Shown in pieces: positions 12,338 to 23,845 of a stretch of DNA of 64,000 bases. The notes under the pieces are model-generated. The model searched no databases, was not told the origin of the DNA, and saw only the letters and a list, made by a program, of their open reading frames with translations. A program made the translations under genes and the position numbers. Numbering within the stretch: position 1 is the stretch's first letter; each line of letters starts with the position of its first letter. Where the stretch lies: NCBI GenBank assembly GCA_002914845.1, contig JXTC01000598.1, positions 20,162 through 84,161 of the forward strand. Direction: 5' to 3'. The DNA is from Trema orientale (Eukaryota > Streptophyta > Magnoliopsida > Rosales > Cannabaceae).

Positions 12338-12346
12338 TATAAATAG
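12338..12346 (+). promoter_or_regulatory. TATA box of the LTR
   Basis: TATAAATAG follows a U3-like region and precedes an R/U5-like leader, which fits an LTR promoter. This is a motif match only. Confidence 0.4.
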
Positions 12347-13149
12347 CGTATTAGGCTAGATTTTACAGAACCTGTATTCATAGATACACATAAAACTCAG
12401 AAACGGAGAATTAATACACTACAAAAAAGTGACATTCTACGTTACTTATACCACATCGTTTGTACTGAAAAATAGCATGGTATTAAGAGCACGTCATGTC
12501 GTACAAAAGTGACGTAATATTAGTGTATACCATGTGGCTTTTAAGTTAAGCAACATGGCATCATTAGATACTACGTCGCTTCTAGGGCGAGCGACATTGT
12601 ATGTCGTTTTTACACATACCACGTCGCTCTCACCATAAGTGACGTTGTACCCCCTTTTGTCAGCTAGTCCCCAACTTGGCCCTAGCATAGTTTTTCTTCT
12701 TCGTCTCCAAGAGACCCGAAAGCGTGAAAACCTCCCTCCGTTGCCAACTTTTGATTTTCTAACCAAATCACCATAATTTTTGGTGATTTTGGATCCTTTT
12801 TCTTCCTTTCGACAAGCCCAACACTCTTATAAGATTATCTTCTCTGATCTGTAAGTTTTTCTAGCTCTATTTTATTCTAGAACGATTTTAAATATTCTCG
12901 GTTTACCGCTACAAAATCCAACCAATATATGATTTTTTTTTGTTCTTCATGTGTATTAGGTTCGTTCTTGATTAGGCATTGTAGATTCTCCTTCAGTTTT
13001 TGCTCCAAGCAAGTTATTTTGAGTAATTTAGGGCTTATTTTGAGCTATTTTGAGCAACTTTTCACATGTGTCAATTTAATATATATTACGAAAGTCACAT
13101 ACTTGGTTTAAATTTCAGGATATTCGATGCAAGTTGGTTGACTAATACT

Positions 13150-15030
13150 AGATGTTGTTGCATCAGGTTACATCATTCAAACAGGAGGACCTATGATTCA
13201 TAGAGTACTATTAGGTAAGGGAAATTACTGTGTATCTGTTATCGAAACACATGTCCCTAGAGCATTGTTGCCTATTTAAGTGGCCAATGTGATGGATATA
13301 GTAGCGGAAGCTGTAGGATCAATTGTGGCATGGCCTAAAGAGTTAGTACTTATTGTGGGCAAATCTAAGGCATAAAGTCTAATACTCATTACTTTGACAA
13401 TTAAACAATCATTCTTATTTTATTTAAGTAAATATTTTTATCTCAGATACCTTTATAAAAAGAGAAAGGAAAAAAGAAATAAGCCTAAAATGAACCAGAG
13501 CCGCCTATTACTTAACCACAACAGGAAGAGTCCAAACATTCATCCTCGTCTAACACAAGACTGGCCGGGTCCTCTTCATGATCCAAGATTGATGTTCCTC
13601 CTAATGTTTCAGGAAGCTTGAGGAGTTTGTACAAATATGTGATGAAGAAAGATGATAACTTCTCAATTCATGTCACTTTCGACAATGAGATGTGTGGAAT
13701 TCCTGAGCAATTTTCATATTTAGTTAAGGAGGACATACCGACATATCGCATGAAACCAACCTCGTGGAGATTGGTTCTTCATGCATTATATTTTACATCA
13801 AATAAGTTTTTATATCTGACTCTTGTTATTTGTTTGTTTCATATCTTAATATTTTGTATTAAATATGGTGTATGTTGTTTTAGAATATTATATAAGGGTT
13901 GCCAATCCAGTAGGTGTTTTTTTTTTTTTTAACCTATGTGTAGGTATTTTTTTTTAGCCGTTGGATCATCATCTAATGGTGATCCAATGGCTATAATCAA
14001 GTACATAAAAATACGTGCATCATTAATACTATTTCTCTCTCCTACTTTTTATAATAAAAAAATGTGCAAAATTTTTTTGCATTGGCTCAATTGATACTTA
14101 TGCATAGGGGAAAAAAAATACCTACTAGATTGGTGCCCATATATAAGAAACTTATACAATATGAGCGTGCACATATCATAGCTTTCATTAAATCTTCTCT
14201 TATGTCGACTGTTGGAGATGTCAATAATGAGAATCATGCAAGAGCAATCACGAATCACTTGACTCTAGGGATGAATGACATATTATTAGTGGCACCATAT
14301 AACACGGGATAATTCTCTTTTCTTTAATATTTTCGCTAGTTATTGGGATATATGTAATATATACGTTTGTTTGATTATATTATTTTGTATGGGATATTGG
14401 ATGTTATTAATGATCAATACAGTTTATGAAGTAATATATCTTTTGGATCCACTTGGATATCCTCCTCGAAAAGATGCAAGATCTCTCATAAAACTGTAAG
14501 TATGATCAAAACTATTTAAAATTAATAACAATTTTTAATATAATGTTATATGCATGGTTTACATGCTTTTATTTTATCGAGCCTTTCGATTATTTAACTC
14601 ATCAATTGAGAGACGTGGTAAGAGAAATAGTCCTGATTAAGAGTCGGTTAAGGTACAGTTGAAATTTTAATAATTTATATTATATGGTTAGATGGATTTA
14701 TTTTTGCTCATAAATATTAATTGAAAACCCAATTTAAATTGTAGTGCTCACACTAACTAAATAATGTAGAGTGTAGTTTCTATGTGATGCATATGATGCG
14801 AGAAATGGTAATGTACGCTAATCCATATGAGTATATTGCTACTTCGGTATAACTTTCTAATTTTATACTTATCTTTATTGTATAAGTATACTAATTATCA
14901 ATTCATATTTCATACCTAACATATGCACATTTAAATTTACAGTGCTGTAATAAAGATATATACACTATGGACATGATCAAGAAAATCCGAGAGGAATGAG
15001 CTGATGAGCTTATGAAGTATGCATCATAAT
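13150..15030 (+). pseudogene. CACTA-associated protein remnant (DUF8039-like region plus Ulp1/C48 protease)
   Basis: At 13154-13370 an open stretch with one stop encodes ALLPI..., then EAVGSIVAWPKEL, like the region that precedes the Ulp1 domain in plant CACTA proteins. At 13618-13760 follows LYKYVMKKDDNFSIHVTFDN. A C48-type domain follows in pieces: LVAPYNTG at about 14290 (normally followed by the HW of the catalytic His), IYLLDPLGYPPRKDAR at about 14430, and ECSFYVMHMMREMV at about 14770, which keeps the catalytic-type Cys but has Ser for the usual Gly. Introns, frameshifts and stops break the reading, and the catalytic His is not found in frame. It is judged a decayed gene. Confidence 0.7.
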
Positions 15031-15480
15031 GGGTGACTCACACTACTATCCTATTTATGTTAACTTTATATCTTTGGTAGTCTAATTAGGTGACTAGAAT
15101 TATGATTTAGATAAGTTTAGGTGTTTCATGTCAGACTTAGCTATGTGACAAATATAATTTATATATTGGATTACTGGAATTTGTATGCTAGATTGCTGGT
15201 TATTTTGAGTCATTTTTGACCAATTTTGGTTCTGGTTTGTAATGAATCCAAGGGTTTTTATACCCTCTAGAAGTAGGTTCCACATTACTTTCTAAGGAAG
15301 CGATGTGGTAGGCTATCGAAAATAGCCTGAAATTTGACCACAAACTGCGTCGCTCCTTAGAAAAGTGACGTGATATATAAACCTACCACGTTGCTTTTCT
15401 AAGGAGCATCGTGGTATCCCCTGAAAAGTGACGGGGTAGGCCTTAATAATAATTAACAAAATTTTATCAATTATTAGGGC

Positions 15481-16342
15481 TAGGGATGTAAACGGGACGG
15501 GGCGGGGTCGGGGAATGCCCTCCCCACCCCTGTCCCCGTCCCCAAATTTCATCCCCGTACCCGACTCCGTCCCCGAGAATCCCCGACGGGGGTGGGGTGG
15601 GGAATCCCCGCCAGATAATTTAAAAAAAAAAAACCTGAGTGACGACTCAAAGAATCACACCCCTTGAAGCATTTTAACTAACCAGAGTCTCAAATCAGTA
15701 AAATAGACATCTTATTCTCAACAAAAAAGAAAAAACGCACACAATCTGTGATTTCATAAAACTAGCAAACGAAAGAAAAGAGATGTGTATATATATTTTT
15801 TATTATATTTCATAATACAAGTATGAGATAACCTAAAAATTAAAATTAATAAAAAAAAAGATCTTACATTACATAAAAATAACACATTGCATAGTGATTT
15901 CCAGCCAAAAAAAATAAAAAATTAACACATTACATAATGATTTCNNNNNNNNNNNNNNNNNNNNNNNNNNNNNNNNNNNNNNNNNNNNNNNNNNNNNNNN
16001 NNNNNNNNNNNNNNNNNNNNNNNNNNNNNNNNNNNNNNNNNNNNNNNNNNNNNNNNNNNNNNNNNNNNNNNNNNNNNNNNNNNNNNNNNNNNNNNNNNNN
16101 NNNNNNNNNNNNNNNNNNNNNNNNNNNNNNNNNNNNNNNNNNNNNNNNNNNNNNNNNNNNNNNNNNNNNNNNNNNNNNNNNNNNNNNNNNNNNNNNNNNN
16201 NNNNNNNNNNNNNNNNNNNNNNNNNNNNNNNNNNNNNNNNNNNNNNNNNNNNNNNNNNNNNNNNNNNNNNNNNNNNNNNNNNNNNNNNNNNNNNNNNNNG
16301 CCCCGCGGGGACCCGAACCCGCGGGGCAAATTGACATCCCTA
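15481..16342. mobile_element. hAT-type MITE with GC-rich arms, 8-bp TSD (contains assembly gap)
   Basis: The ends are TAGGGATGTAAACGGG and, inverted, TAGGGATGTCAATTTGCCCC. A perfect 8-bp duplication, ATTAGGGC, lies at 15473-15480 and 16343-16350. The arms are rich in CCCCG/CGGGG words. The 355-base gap inside is probably an assembly failure in this self-complementary sequence. The insertion is nested in the CACTA element. Confidence 0.9.
15945..16299. other. Assembly gap (355 N)
   Basis: Run of N inside the hAT element. Open frames that cross it have no meaning. Confidence 0.99.
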
Positions 16343-17475
16343 ATTAGGGCCTGCCATGTCGCTTTTTATACGAGCGATGTGATAGGTCAATATACCACGT
16401 CACTTTATTACGGGGATTTACCACGTCACTTGCTTCTATATCGCTTATAGAGTGACGTGATTTTTCTACCGTGTCGCCCTATAAGTGACATAGAAAGTTA
16501 TTTCAGTAGTAGTGATAGGAGAATTTGAATGCTTAGATGTTGCAGATCATTCTACATAGAAGATCTTCACATCAACTAACATTCTTCATCTTTTATCTTT
16601 CTTTTCTCTTTGTTTTTATTCACCTAGTATAATGGATTCCTTGTTTATCTGTTTAAGTATGCTAGGCTAGATTTTCTCTTTAGTTAAGGATGACCTCAAA
16701 GCCTTAAACATGATTGTTATGTGAATTTTTCAAATTTTATATATATATCAATTATTCATCTAAAGTTGTTAATGGTCTTCTATGATTTATTGTTCATGAT
16801 TTCTACTTTGATTTATTTGGGTGCACAACTAAATAAACTTAATAGATTTCTATAGCTAGGTTGAAATTCTAAATCTGTAATTGTTTAGATATTTTGATCA
16901 TATATAGCAAATCAAGGTTAATTGAATTGAGGCAATTGATTAGATAGTTGTGATGAAGAACATACACTAGGTTAAAGATAATCCGAGCTTGTGTGATTAT
17001 TACCTAGAATCAACCTTATTTTTCTTAGCTTAACGTTTTCGTAAGATTAAATCTAGAGAGCTTGTTCTAGGTTGTTTAAGTGGAAAAAGATTAGGTGAAG
17101 AGTTTGTTTTACCTAATGACAGACTAAGGAAAGATTGGGATATAAAAAGTTTGTGTGCTATATACAGTTGATTACTTTGATAAATAATTGGATGTAGAAT
17201 TTAGTAGTTTACTTAATAGGAGTGTCTAATGATAGAAAATGACCCTTTGACCTATTTTATTGTTGCTTTATTTTATTGTTTGATTATATTTTGTTTTAAT
17301 TTGGAAAGAAAACCCCTTAAAACTACAAAATTTATAGCTTAGCAATTATACTAAGTACTCATAGGATCGACCCTTTCTACCACTATACTATGTAATACAA
17401 GTCTTACTAGGCTTTACTAGTTTAGTGTTATAAGGTATTTAAACTTATTTGTTTGCGTTGACGACCATTATCACT

Positions 17476-17806
17476 ATTCCAAAAGAGAAAAAATACACAA
17501 AATTAATTTATTCTCAACTTTTTCTCCTTTATTTGAATTTGTACATTTGATAATGATTAAATTTGGTTGGATTTTGTTCTCTATTTTTGCTATGAGCTAA
17601 ATATCTCTTGTCTGAGATTACAAAGTGAGCAAACCATTTAACTCATTTTTGCTAGCCTATCTTTTACACCTGATTGTCTATTCTAATTATTTGTTCTATT
17701 TTGTGCTTAATGCTACTAATTACTTGGTCAATAATTAGTTTATTTTTAGTAACCATAATAGATTTGAAAAAAGAAGTTTTGTGTTTAGCTTTAAATAAAA
17801 TGTCAT
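17476..17806. other. AT-rich sequence before the LARD element
   Basis: No gene is visible. After removal of the 17807-25415 insertion this stretch joins 25416 onward, so it is probably the 5' part of the plus-orientation LTR that ends near 25935. Confidence 0.4.
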
Positions 17807-19372
17807 TGGTAAATAGAGTAACTTTAGTCGTTGGAAATAAACGCTCAATACCAAATTAACATTTATAATTTCCTCCTATTAATTAACCTAGCATGTCTAG
17901 TAAAACCTAGAATTAACAAGTAAAGTGGCAAAAAGGGTCGATCCCTCAGAGATTGGATTTTAGATTAGTTGCTAAGTACTAAAATTATCATAACCTAATT
18001 TTATCTAGACATTAAAACTAAATGAATTTGAAATAAAATGAATAAAAGTAAATATAAAAAGAACAAAGCATAAACAAAATATGGAAATTACTATGCACTG
18101 ATGTACTAAGGATATGATTTCCCCTAATTACTCCTAAATTCATCAAATTAAACAATTACTAGCTTAATTCCATCAAATTCACTAATCAAGGGACCTAGTC
18201 TAGCCTTATTCCCTCTCTCGAGTGCCGAATAAAATAATATGCCTAAATACCCAAGTTGATATATCTATCTAACCCAGTTCTCTAAGCACTCATTAAGTTT
18301 TAACCTTTACGAATTTTTTAATTTGATTATCTAGGTGTTGATCTCCTCTCAGTCTCACAAAAACTTAAACTATATTTCCCAATTCGGTTTATGAAATCAA
18401 ACTCTCTAAAAAATCAAAATCACAACCTACGTTCAACTAATTTATTGACCACACAATTAGAGGTAATAAATAAGGAGAAATATAAATGAATTGACAATGA
18501 AAAATATGCCAACAATTAACAAAATATGCAAAACAAAATATAAAAAGGGTAGATCAAATCCTAAGATAGAGAATCAATCCAAGCATAGTAAAATCCACTA
18601 CTAATTTTATAGAGAATTTTATAATTCCAAACAAATTATACAATATGCCTAATACAAAATTCAAATGAGATTAGGGTGAGAAAGATGAAGAGAAAACTCC
18701 TTTGTGGAGGTAGAACTTCAAGCCTTCAATTCTTTAAACATCTTTCTCAAGCATCCTCTCCAAATTTTAGCTCTAAAGCTCTCTCTCTCTAGGAGTTTTA
18801 ACTCTCAAATGTGTGCCTCCTCTTCTAATTCTCCACATCTTGAAATGGAGGCTAAAGTGTGTATTTAAAGAGCACTAAGATGACCAACGAGAGGAAGAAA
18901 TCTAATCATCTATTGGTGTTAGATCAAGGGCCAAAAATGGCCCTTAAAGTTGGCCAAAAACAAGTGGATACATGGCTGCAAACTGGAGAAAACACGGCTT
19001 GTGCGCTTGCTGAAAAACGAACTGGCAGCGCGGTGCCCATTTCTAGTACCACGGCGCCAGTGTCTCTAGTGCTGAGGCACCGCGGCCCCAATGCTCTGGA
19101 GCTGAGGCACTGCAGTGCCCTTTTTGGGCACTGCGGTGCTTAGCTGCTGGTCCAATTGAGCTTCTTAACTCTCTTTGATGCTTCGGGCCTCATTTCGCTA
19201 TTAACGGCATCATAAACTTCTCTTTTTTTGTGCCAAATATACACTAAGCCTCAATTTCTTATTTTCTACAATAAAAATAAAAAATAATATTAAAACAACA
19301 CAAATGCTTGAGAACTTATAATTATTTGAACTTAGAGAATACTTGATTTGTGAGTAAAATACACACTCATCA
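17807..19372 (-). repeat. 3' LTR of the LARD-like element (1566 bp)
   Basis: It starts TGATGAGTGTGTATTTTACT on the minus strand at 19372 and ends TACCA at 17807. A GC-rich patch at about 18960-19145 carries repeated GGCACTGC/GCACCGCGG words that can fold back on themselves. The same patch lies in the other LTR copies. Confidence 0.87.
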
Positions 19373-19390
19373 AATACCCCCAGACTCAAA
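19373..19390 (-). other. Polypurine tract
   Basis: Read on the minus strand, GAGTCTGGGGGTATT lies directly before the LTR start. It follows the CTTGAGGACAAGCAAA motif typical of gypsy elements, and would prime plus-strand DNA synthesis. Confidence 0.75.
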
Positions 19391-20482
19391 CATTTGCTTG
19401 TCCTCAAGCAAAACAAAAGAAAGAAGAAAACAAACACAAATCAAGTACTAAAAACACAAATAACAAAGTGTGAGTTTTGCATCGAATCAACAACCGTGCA
19501 AGTATCTCTGAAGTCACAAATGCTCTAAGTTCAAATGAAAGGCAACTATTGGAAGTATCTAGATTTTTAACATCAAGCATCGGTTTTATTCCACTCAAGA
19601 CTCTCTCGTGAAAGTGTCTGCATAATCAATTTCATTTAACCAAAAGAACTCCGGATAAACTTATGTACATAGGAGACTATGAATTATCTCTAGATAATAC
19701 AATTTAGAACTAACATAAGCCCATTTTTTGAGTCGCTCTCCAGTAATGTAGGTTATAGTATCATTGAAGATCAAGAATTCTTTCAAAGGTTGTAGTGTAA
19801 GGCTGGAGTGAAAAGTAGATAAGAAGGGTAATTTTCAACTCACCCTAAGCATGCATCACAACTCAAGGATCTTGCATAATTCTCAAGAAAATTCGCTTAA
19901 TAAACCCCTCATTGCATTATTTTTCTTCCTTCAATTCTTCTCACAATAAGTTTATTCACTAAAAACATAAAATCAACCACAATCCTTTATTCATTTTTCT
20001 CTTTTTTTTTTTTCTTTTTTTTAATAGTTTTTTCTTCTTTTTTTCTTTTTTTCTTTCTTTTTTTTTTTCCCTTTCTCTTTTAACAAGATAAGGATTGTGA
20101 TTTAACAAAAAATGAGAAACATAAACCTCACTCCCAAACTCAAAATAACATTGCCCTCAATGTTGAAAAGAATAGAAGGTAATGCACAATTTATACTAAT
20201 TCTATTCTTTTTTTTTTATTGATATCAAACTAATCCACTAACAATCCTCCAAGCACAACCCAAATATATATTTACGCTCAATGAATCATGCAAGAGTGCA
20301 ATGCAATTATGCCTATAGGTGATGAGTTTAAGATATGAGAATTAATTTGATGGTTTGGATGCACTTGTGAAGGTGATGAAGGAAATAGGTCAAATCAGCT
20401 CAAGAGAGGCTAATTAGGGATAAAACTTTCAAGGATTAGCTTCAAAGGCTCAAATGATCCAAACAAATGCCTAAATCCTCTC
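19391..20482 (-). other. Internal non-coding region of the LARD-like element
   Basis: A 3' untranslated type region with a long T/C-rich tract at about 19998-20085. No coding sequence is recognised on either strand. Confidence 0.55.
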
Positions 20483-22255
20483 TATTAGGATATTTGCCCT
20501 AAAAAGCATATTTCTAATTTTACCCTTTTAGTGTGAACAACTTTCTCTTATATGCAATTATGATATTGCTAGATTAAACTGTCTTAGTTGAATAGTTTAT
20601 CAATCTAAAAAAGATTCCATGACTTTATTTGTATACAAAGAAACAAATATAATTAAATATTAATTATAAGGAGACTTTTTTTTTTATCTAAGTCTAAATT
20701 AATTAGTTCACAATCTGTAAATAAAGATGGAATACTTTATTTACTAAAGATTGTAGTGTTTGTCTATCTCAATGGAAATGATGTGTCTCAAATCATTGAA
20801 GTGTCTGACTTCTGATAGAAACACTAGTACAACATAAATAAGTTATGTGTATTGAACTAGTCTAGGTAATATAAAGAATTAGAGTGCCGTAATTCAATTC
20901 TTATATTACTACAAACTAGCTCTTAGCATGTAGATCTTAATCCTTGATGTTTGACAGGACTTGCTTTCATGGGTTATATTCTTTTGATTTATTAAAAGAC
21001 TAGCCTCTGTGAAATTAGAGGTGAACTCTGGCATATTAGAGGTTATGATTTATGAATTGATGGAAACATCAACTAGTTAAGGATACTATACATTAATGCC
21101 ACGTTAAGGTCTTTCAAGATTCATGGAATAATTAAATCTAAGATCTTAGTATTCACTTTTTGATAATTTTGTCTAAATGACCATCGAGAACAAAATTATT
21201 GACAACATTATTCATTGATAGAAAGATGGTAACTTAAAGGTAAATATGTATTAGAGGGATATTACGGTAATTTCACCTATCTAACTACGATATTGTATAG
21301 GAATTCTATATATGGTATAGAATATGCTAGATGAATCGGTTAATCAAGGCTAGTTGATTAAATCTCTATAAAAGGCATGACATTAAATCAAAGAGTGCAG
21401 TATTGGGCCTTTAGTGGAGTGTCCTCTTTGCTAATAGTATTTATAAAAATACCATAATATGTATTTATTATACTATTGAAACTTAGATTATTTGGATCCA
21501 TTAGGTCCCTTGTCTAACTCAACAAAGCTCATTAATTGGTTGGTGGTATTTGTGAAATTAGTTTCATGAAACTATGTAAAATAATAATTCTACACAGAAG
21601 TTAGTATTTTTATAAATAAGTTACATGAGTTGGACATATTTATAAAAATACATCTAAAGCCCAAATTGAAGAACAAGTCCAATCCTAATAGGATTGGGAT
21701 TAGTAGTTTTGGGCTCCATATATAAGATATATGAGAGAAAAAATTGTGCAATAACCCTAACAGTGTTACACGTGAAACACAGAGGGAGAGATAGAGAGAG
21801 AGAATTCGGCCAAGGCTGAGAAAGAGAGGAGAGAAAAAGTTTCCTGCAGCCTCATAGTCTCATCTCACATCCCGATGTTCCAAAGAATCAAGAAGGTGTT
21901 CTTGATCGTTCTCCAATGTTAGATATAACTTGGTGCCCACTCGCCTTATCAACCAAGAGCAAGAGCATAGACAAGAAGATCTATGGTTGGAGATTTAATC
22001 ACCATCAACAAGGAGATTAAGGAGGAGCACGCTACAAGAAGTAAACCTTAATCTCATCTCTAGAGTTTATGTATCTAGATTTGATTTATGTTATACATCA
22101 TCTTGTAATTGATATATACATGTTCTATGGTTATGAAAACTGTTTTCATCTAAAAATTTTAAAACCTAAATTCGCTAAATTTTCCACTGTATTCATGATG
22201 TGATCATGTGTTTTTCCATAATTTACATGCATGTATGATTTTTTTTAAGTGTTAG
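20483..22255. mobile_element. Insertion of unknown type (solo-LTR-like) in the LARD interior
   Basis: The flanking retrotransposon sequence is interrupted by about 1.77 kb of different, AT-rich DNA. The ends share a short inverted motif (ATTTGCCCTA at the left, TAGGCCCAAAT at the right). At about 21700-22080 it has a TATA-like word, a GAGAGA-rich leader and mixed-composition sequence, as in LTR R-U5 regions. No coding frame, primer-binding site or clear TSD was found, so the class is open. Confidence 0.4.
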
Positions 22256-23033
22256 GCCCAAATACCATCACTTAAACTAGGATTTTGCCTCAAGCAACAC
22301 TCAAATGGGTTCTAAAGTTCATGAGATGTCAAATCCTAACTAATGCATATAAGTGTTCTCTAAAGCTCAAATTAGCCAAGTGATCATAATTCATAGTGCT
22401 TAAATGTAAAAGGTCAAAAGTGAAATTTAACCAATGCAAGTCAAGCACACAGATAATTCAATGAATTACATTCCAAAAGACCTAAAGAATACTAAGTGAC
22501 TATACACATCATCAATACCAAGTCATCTCATCTTATCACAACTTATTCAAAACAACTAAAGAAAATCAAGTAAAAATATTTATGAAAGACACAAGTCATG
22601 GGAGAAAAATTCATGACCATCAACACATAAACCAAGCCAAAAGCTAACAAATAATCAACCAATAAGTGTCTCTATCTCCAAACTCACAATCAATAATATT
22701 CAATCTAATTAAGCACAAGGGAGTGAGAAAACGTACCTAGAAGGCGAGATATCTCACCTCCAAGTGTGGTGGCAATGATGGTGCTCTGGGCATAGTGGCT
22801 CAAACTCGGGGTGGCGGGATATTCCTCTATGCCTCGCGTCTATGTGCTCAACTATGTACAAATTAGAAGCTCGTCAAAGATCGGCCTCCGTCTATAGTAC
22901 GTGTCATATAACACGATATATGAATCTTGGTTTCGAACGCCCTCAAGCTTGGCAATGCATAGCGATGCTTGGCACGTACGCTCAACTTGATTCGACTTTG
23001 GCGTATGTGCATGGTGGGCTTCAATGACCAAAG

Positions 23034-23671
23034 CTAGAGGTGGTGGAGGAGGTTTTGGCCATATAGGATCGTCTTAAATGTGAGCTTTGATAGCCAGTGG
23101 CATAATAACTTGGATCTCAAAAGATTGAGATTCATAATTATTATCTTAAACCTCTTCCTCACTTGAGTAGTCATCATCGAACAACTCAAAGATCCTCCTA
23201 CTTGTGCCCGTCTACTCTTGATGGCTTTCACAATTGTAATATCTTGTGCATCCCTTACCGCCATCTCCATTCTCCCTAATTTCTCTATACGGAGCCTTGT
23301 CTCCTCCGAAAATTGGGCAACTATCTCTTTAAGGTCGAGAGAAGATTCTGCATGATGATGCAGAGTATTAAAGCATGGTGCTGAAATATTGGAATTATCA
23401 TCTAAACCGAGGTGGCTTAGTGGATGATTCCAACTCCGATAATCAAAATCAGCCATGCCTTCTAACAACCAATAGGTTTCGTCGGTGAATAATTAGTAGA
23501 AATAGGCGGTACCATATCTTTTTTCCACCCAAATTCTTGTTTCAGGCCATAAGTTGTGGAGGAAAATTTGTAGTTGACACGCCTGAGAGAAGCCATGATT
23601 GGGAAAATTGATGAGCAACTCTTTGTATCTCCACCATACATAATGAAACAGCTCCAAATTTCATTGAGCAA
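23034..23671 (-). pseudogene. gag-like remnant of the LARD-like element
   Basis: Downstream of the primer-binding site on the minus strand, two frames join into a gag-like stretch. The second contains EIVAQFSEETRLRIEKLGRM, a charged helical segment like those in gypsy Tat/Athila gag leaders. At least one frameshift near 23465 separates the parts. No zinc knuckle or protease is present. The link to gag rests on position and composition more than on sequence identity. Confidence 0.45.
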
Positions 23672-23821
23672 ATCTCAAGAGGACTTGTCGATTTACCATC
23701 TTCAAGTACTTCACAAAATAAACAATAAGAAAATAGAAATAAAAAATGAAAAATAAAAATAAATGCCTAAATTAAAATCATGCTACTTACTTCTGATATC
23801 AACAACAATCTAAAAACGTTA

Positions 23822-23845
23822 ATCCTATGCAATAGCGCCAAAATT
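23822..23845 (-). other. Primer-binding-site-like sequence
   Basis: Immediately inside the upstream LTR, the minus strand reads TTTTGGCGCTATTGCATAGG. This matches the TTTGGCGCCGTTGCCGGGGA type of gypsy PBS apart from a few changes. Confidence 0.7.

Larger units (their letters stand above)
12417..16514 (+). mobile_element. CACTA (En/Spm-type) transposon, about 4.1 kb, 3-bp TSD
   Basis: The left end is CACTACAAAAAAGTGACATT. The reverse complement of the right end is CACTACTACTGAAATAACTT. A 3-bp duplication ATA lies at 12414-12416 and 16515-16517, as expected for CACTA. Both subterminal regions hold many short direct and inverted copies of a GTGACGT/ACGTCACTT motif (about 12430-12640 and 15290-15440 plus 16355-16500), the usual binding sites of the CACTA accessory protein. 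TNP2-type transposase is absent, but an Ulp1-type remnant is present. A hAT element and an assembly gap interrupt it. Confidence 0.92.
11220..17475 (+). mobile_element. Degenerate plus-orientation LTR, split by the CACTA element at 12417-16514
   Basis: The two parts (about 11220-12416 and 16515-17475) read as one long gypsy-type LTR once the CACTA insertion is removed. They contain a U3-like region, a TATA box at 12338 and, near the end, AGGATCGACCCTTTCTACCA. The complement of that motif appears in the minus-strand LTRs of the window. The exact boundaries, TSD and primer-binding site are not clear. The assignment is inferred from layout and motifs. Confidence 0.45.

Noticed and set aside
15922-16347. 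Open frames of about 135 codons on both strands
   Set aside because: They run through the N gap; only a few real codons exist at the ends.
18859-19143. Plus-strand 94-codon frame
   Set aside because: Antisense to the LTR in its GC-rich patch; the matching region at 24983-25168 is shorter and shifted, so it is not conserved as protein.
22842-23027. 61-codon plus-strand frame
   Set aside because: Within the retrotransposon interior, opposite to its orientation, with no recognisable motif.
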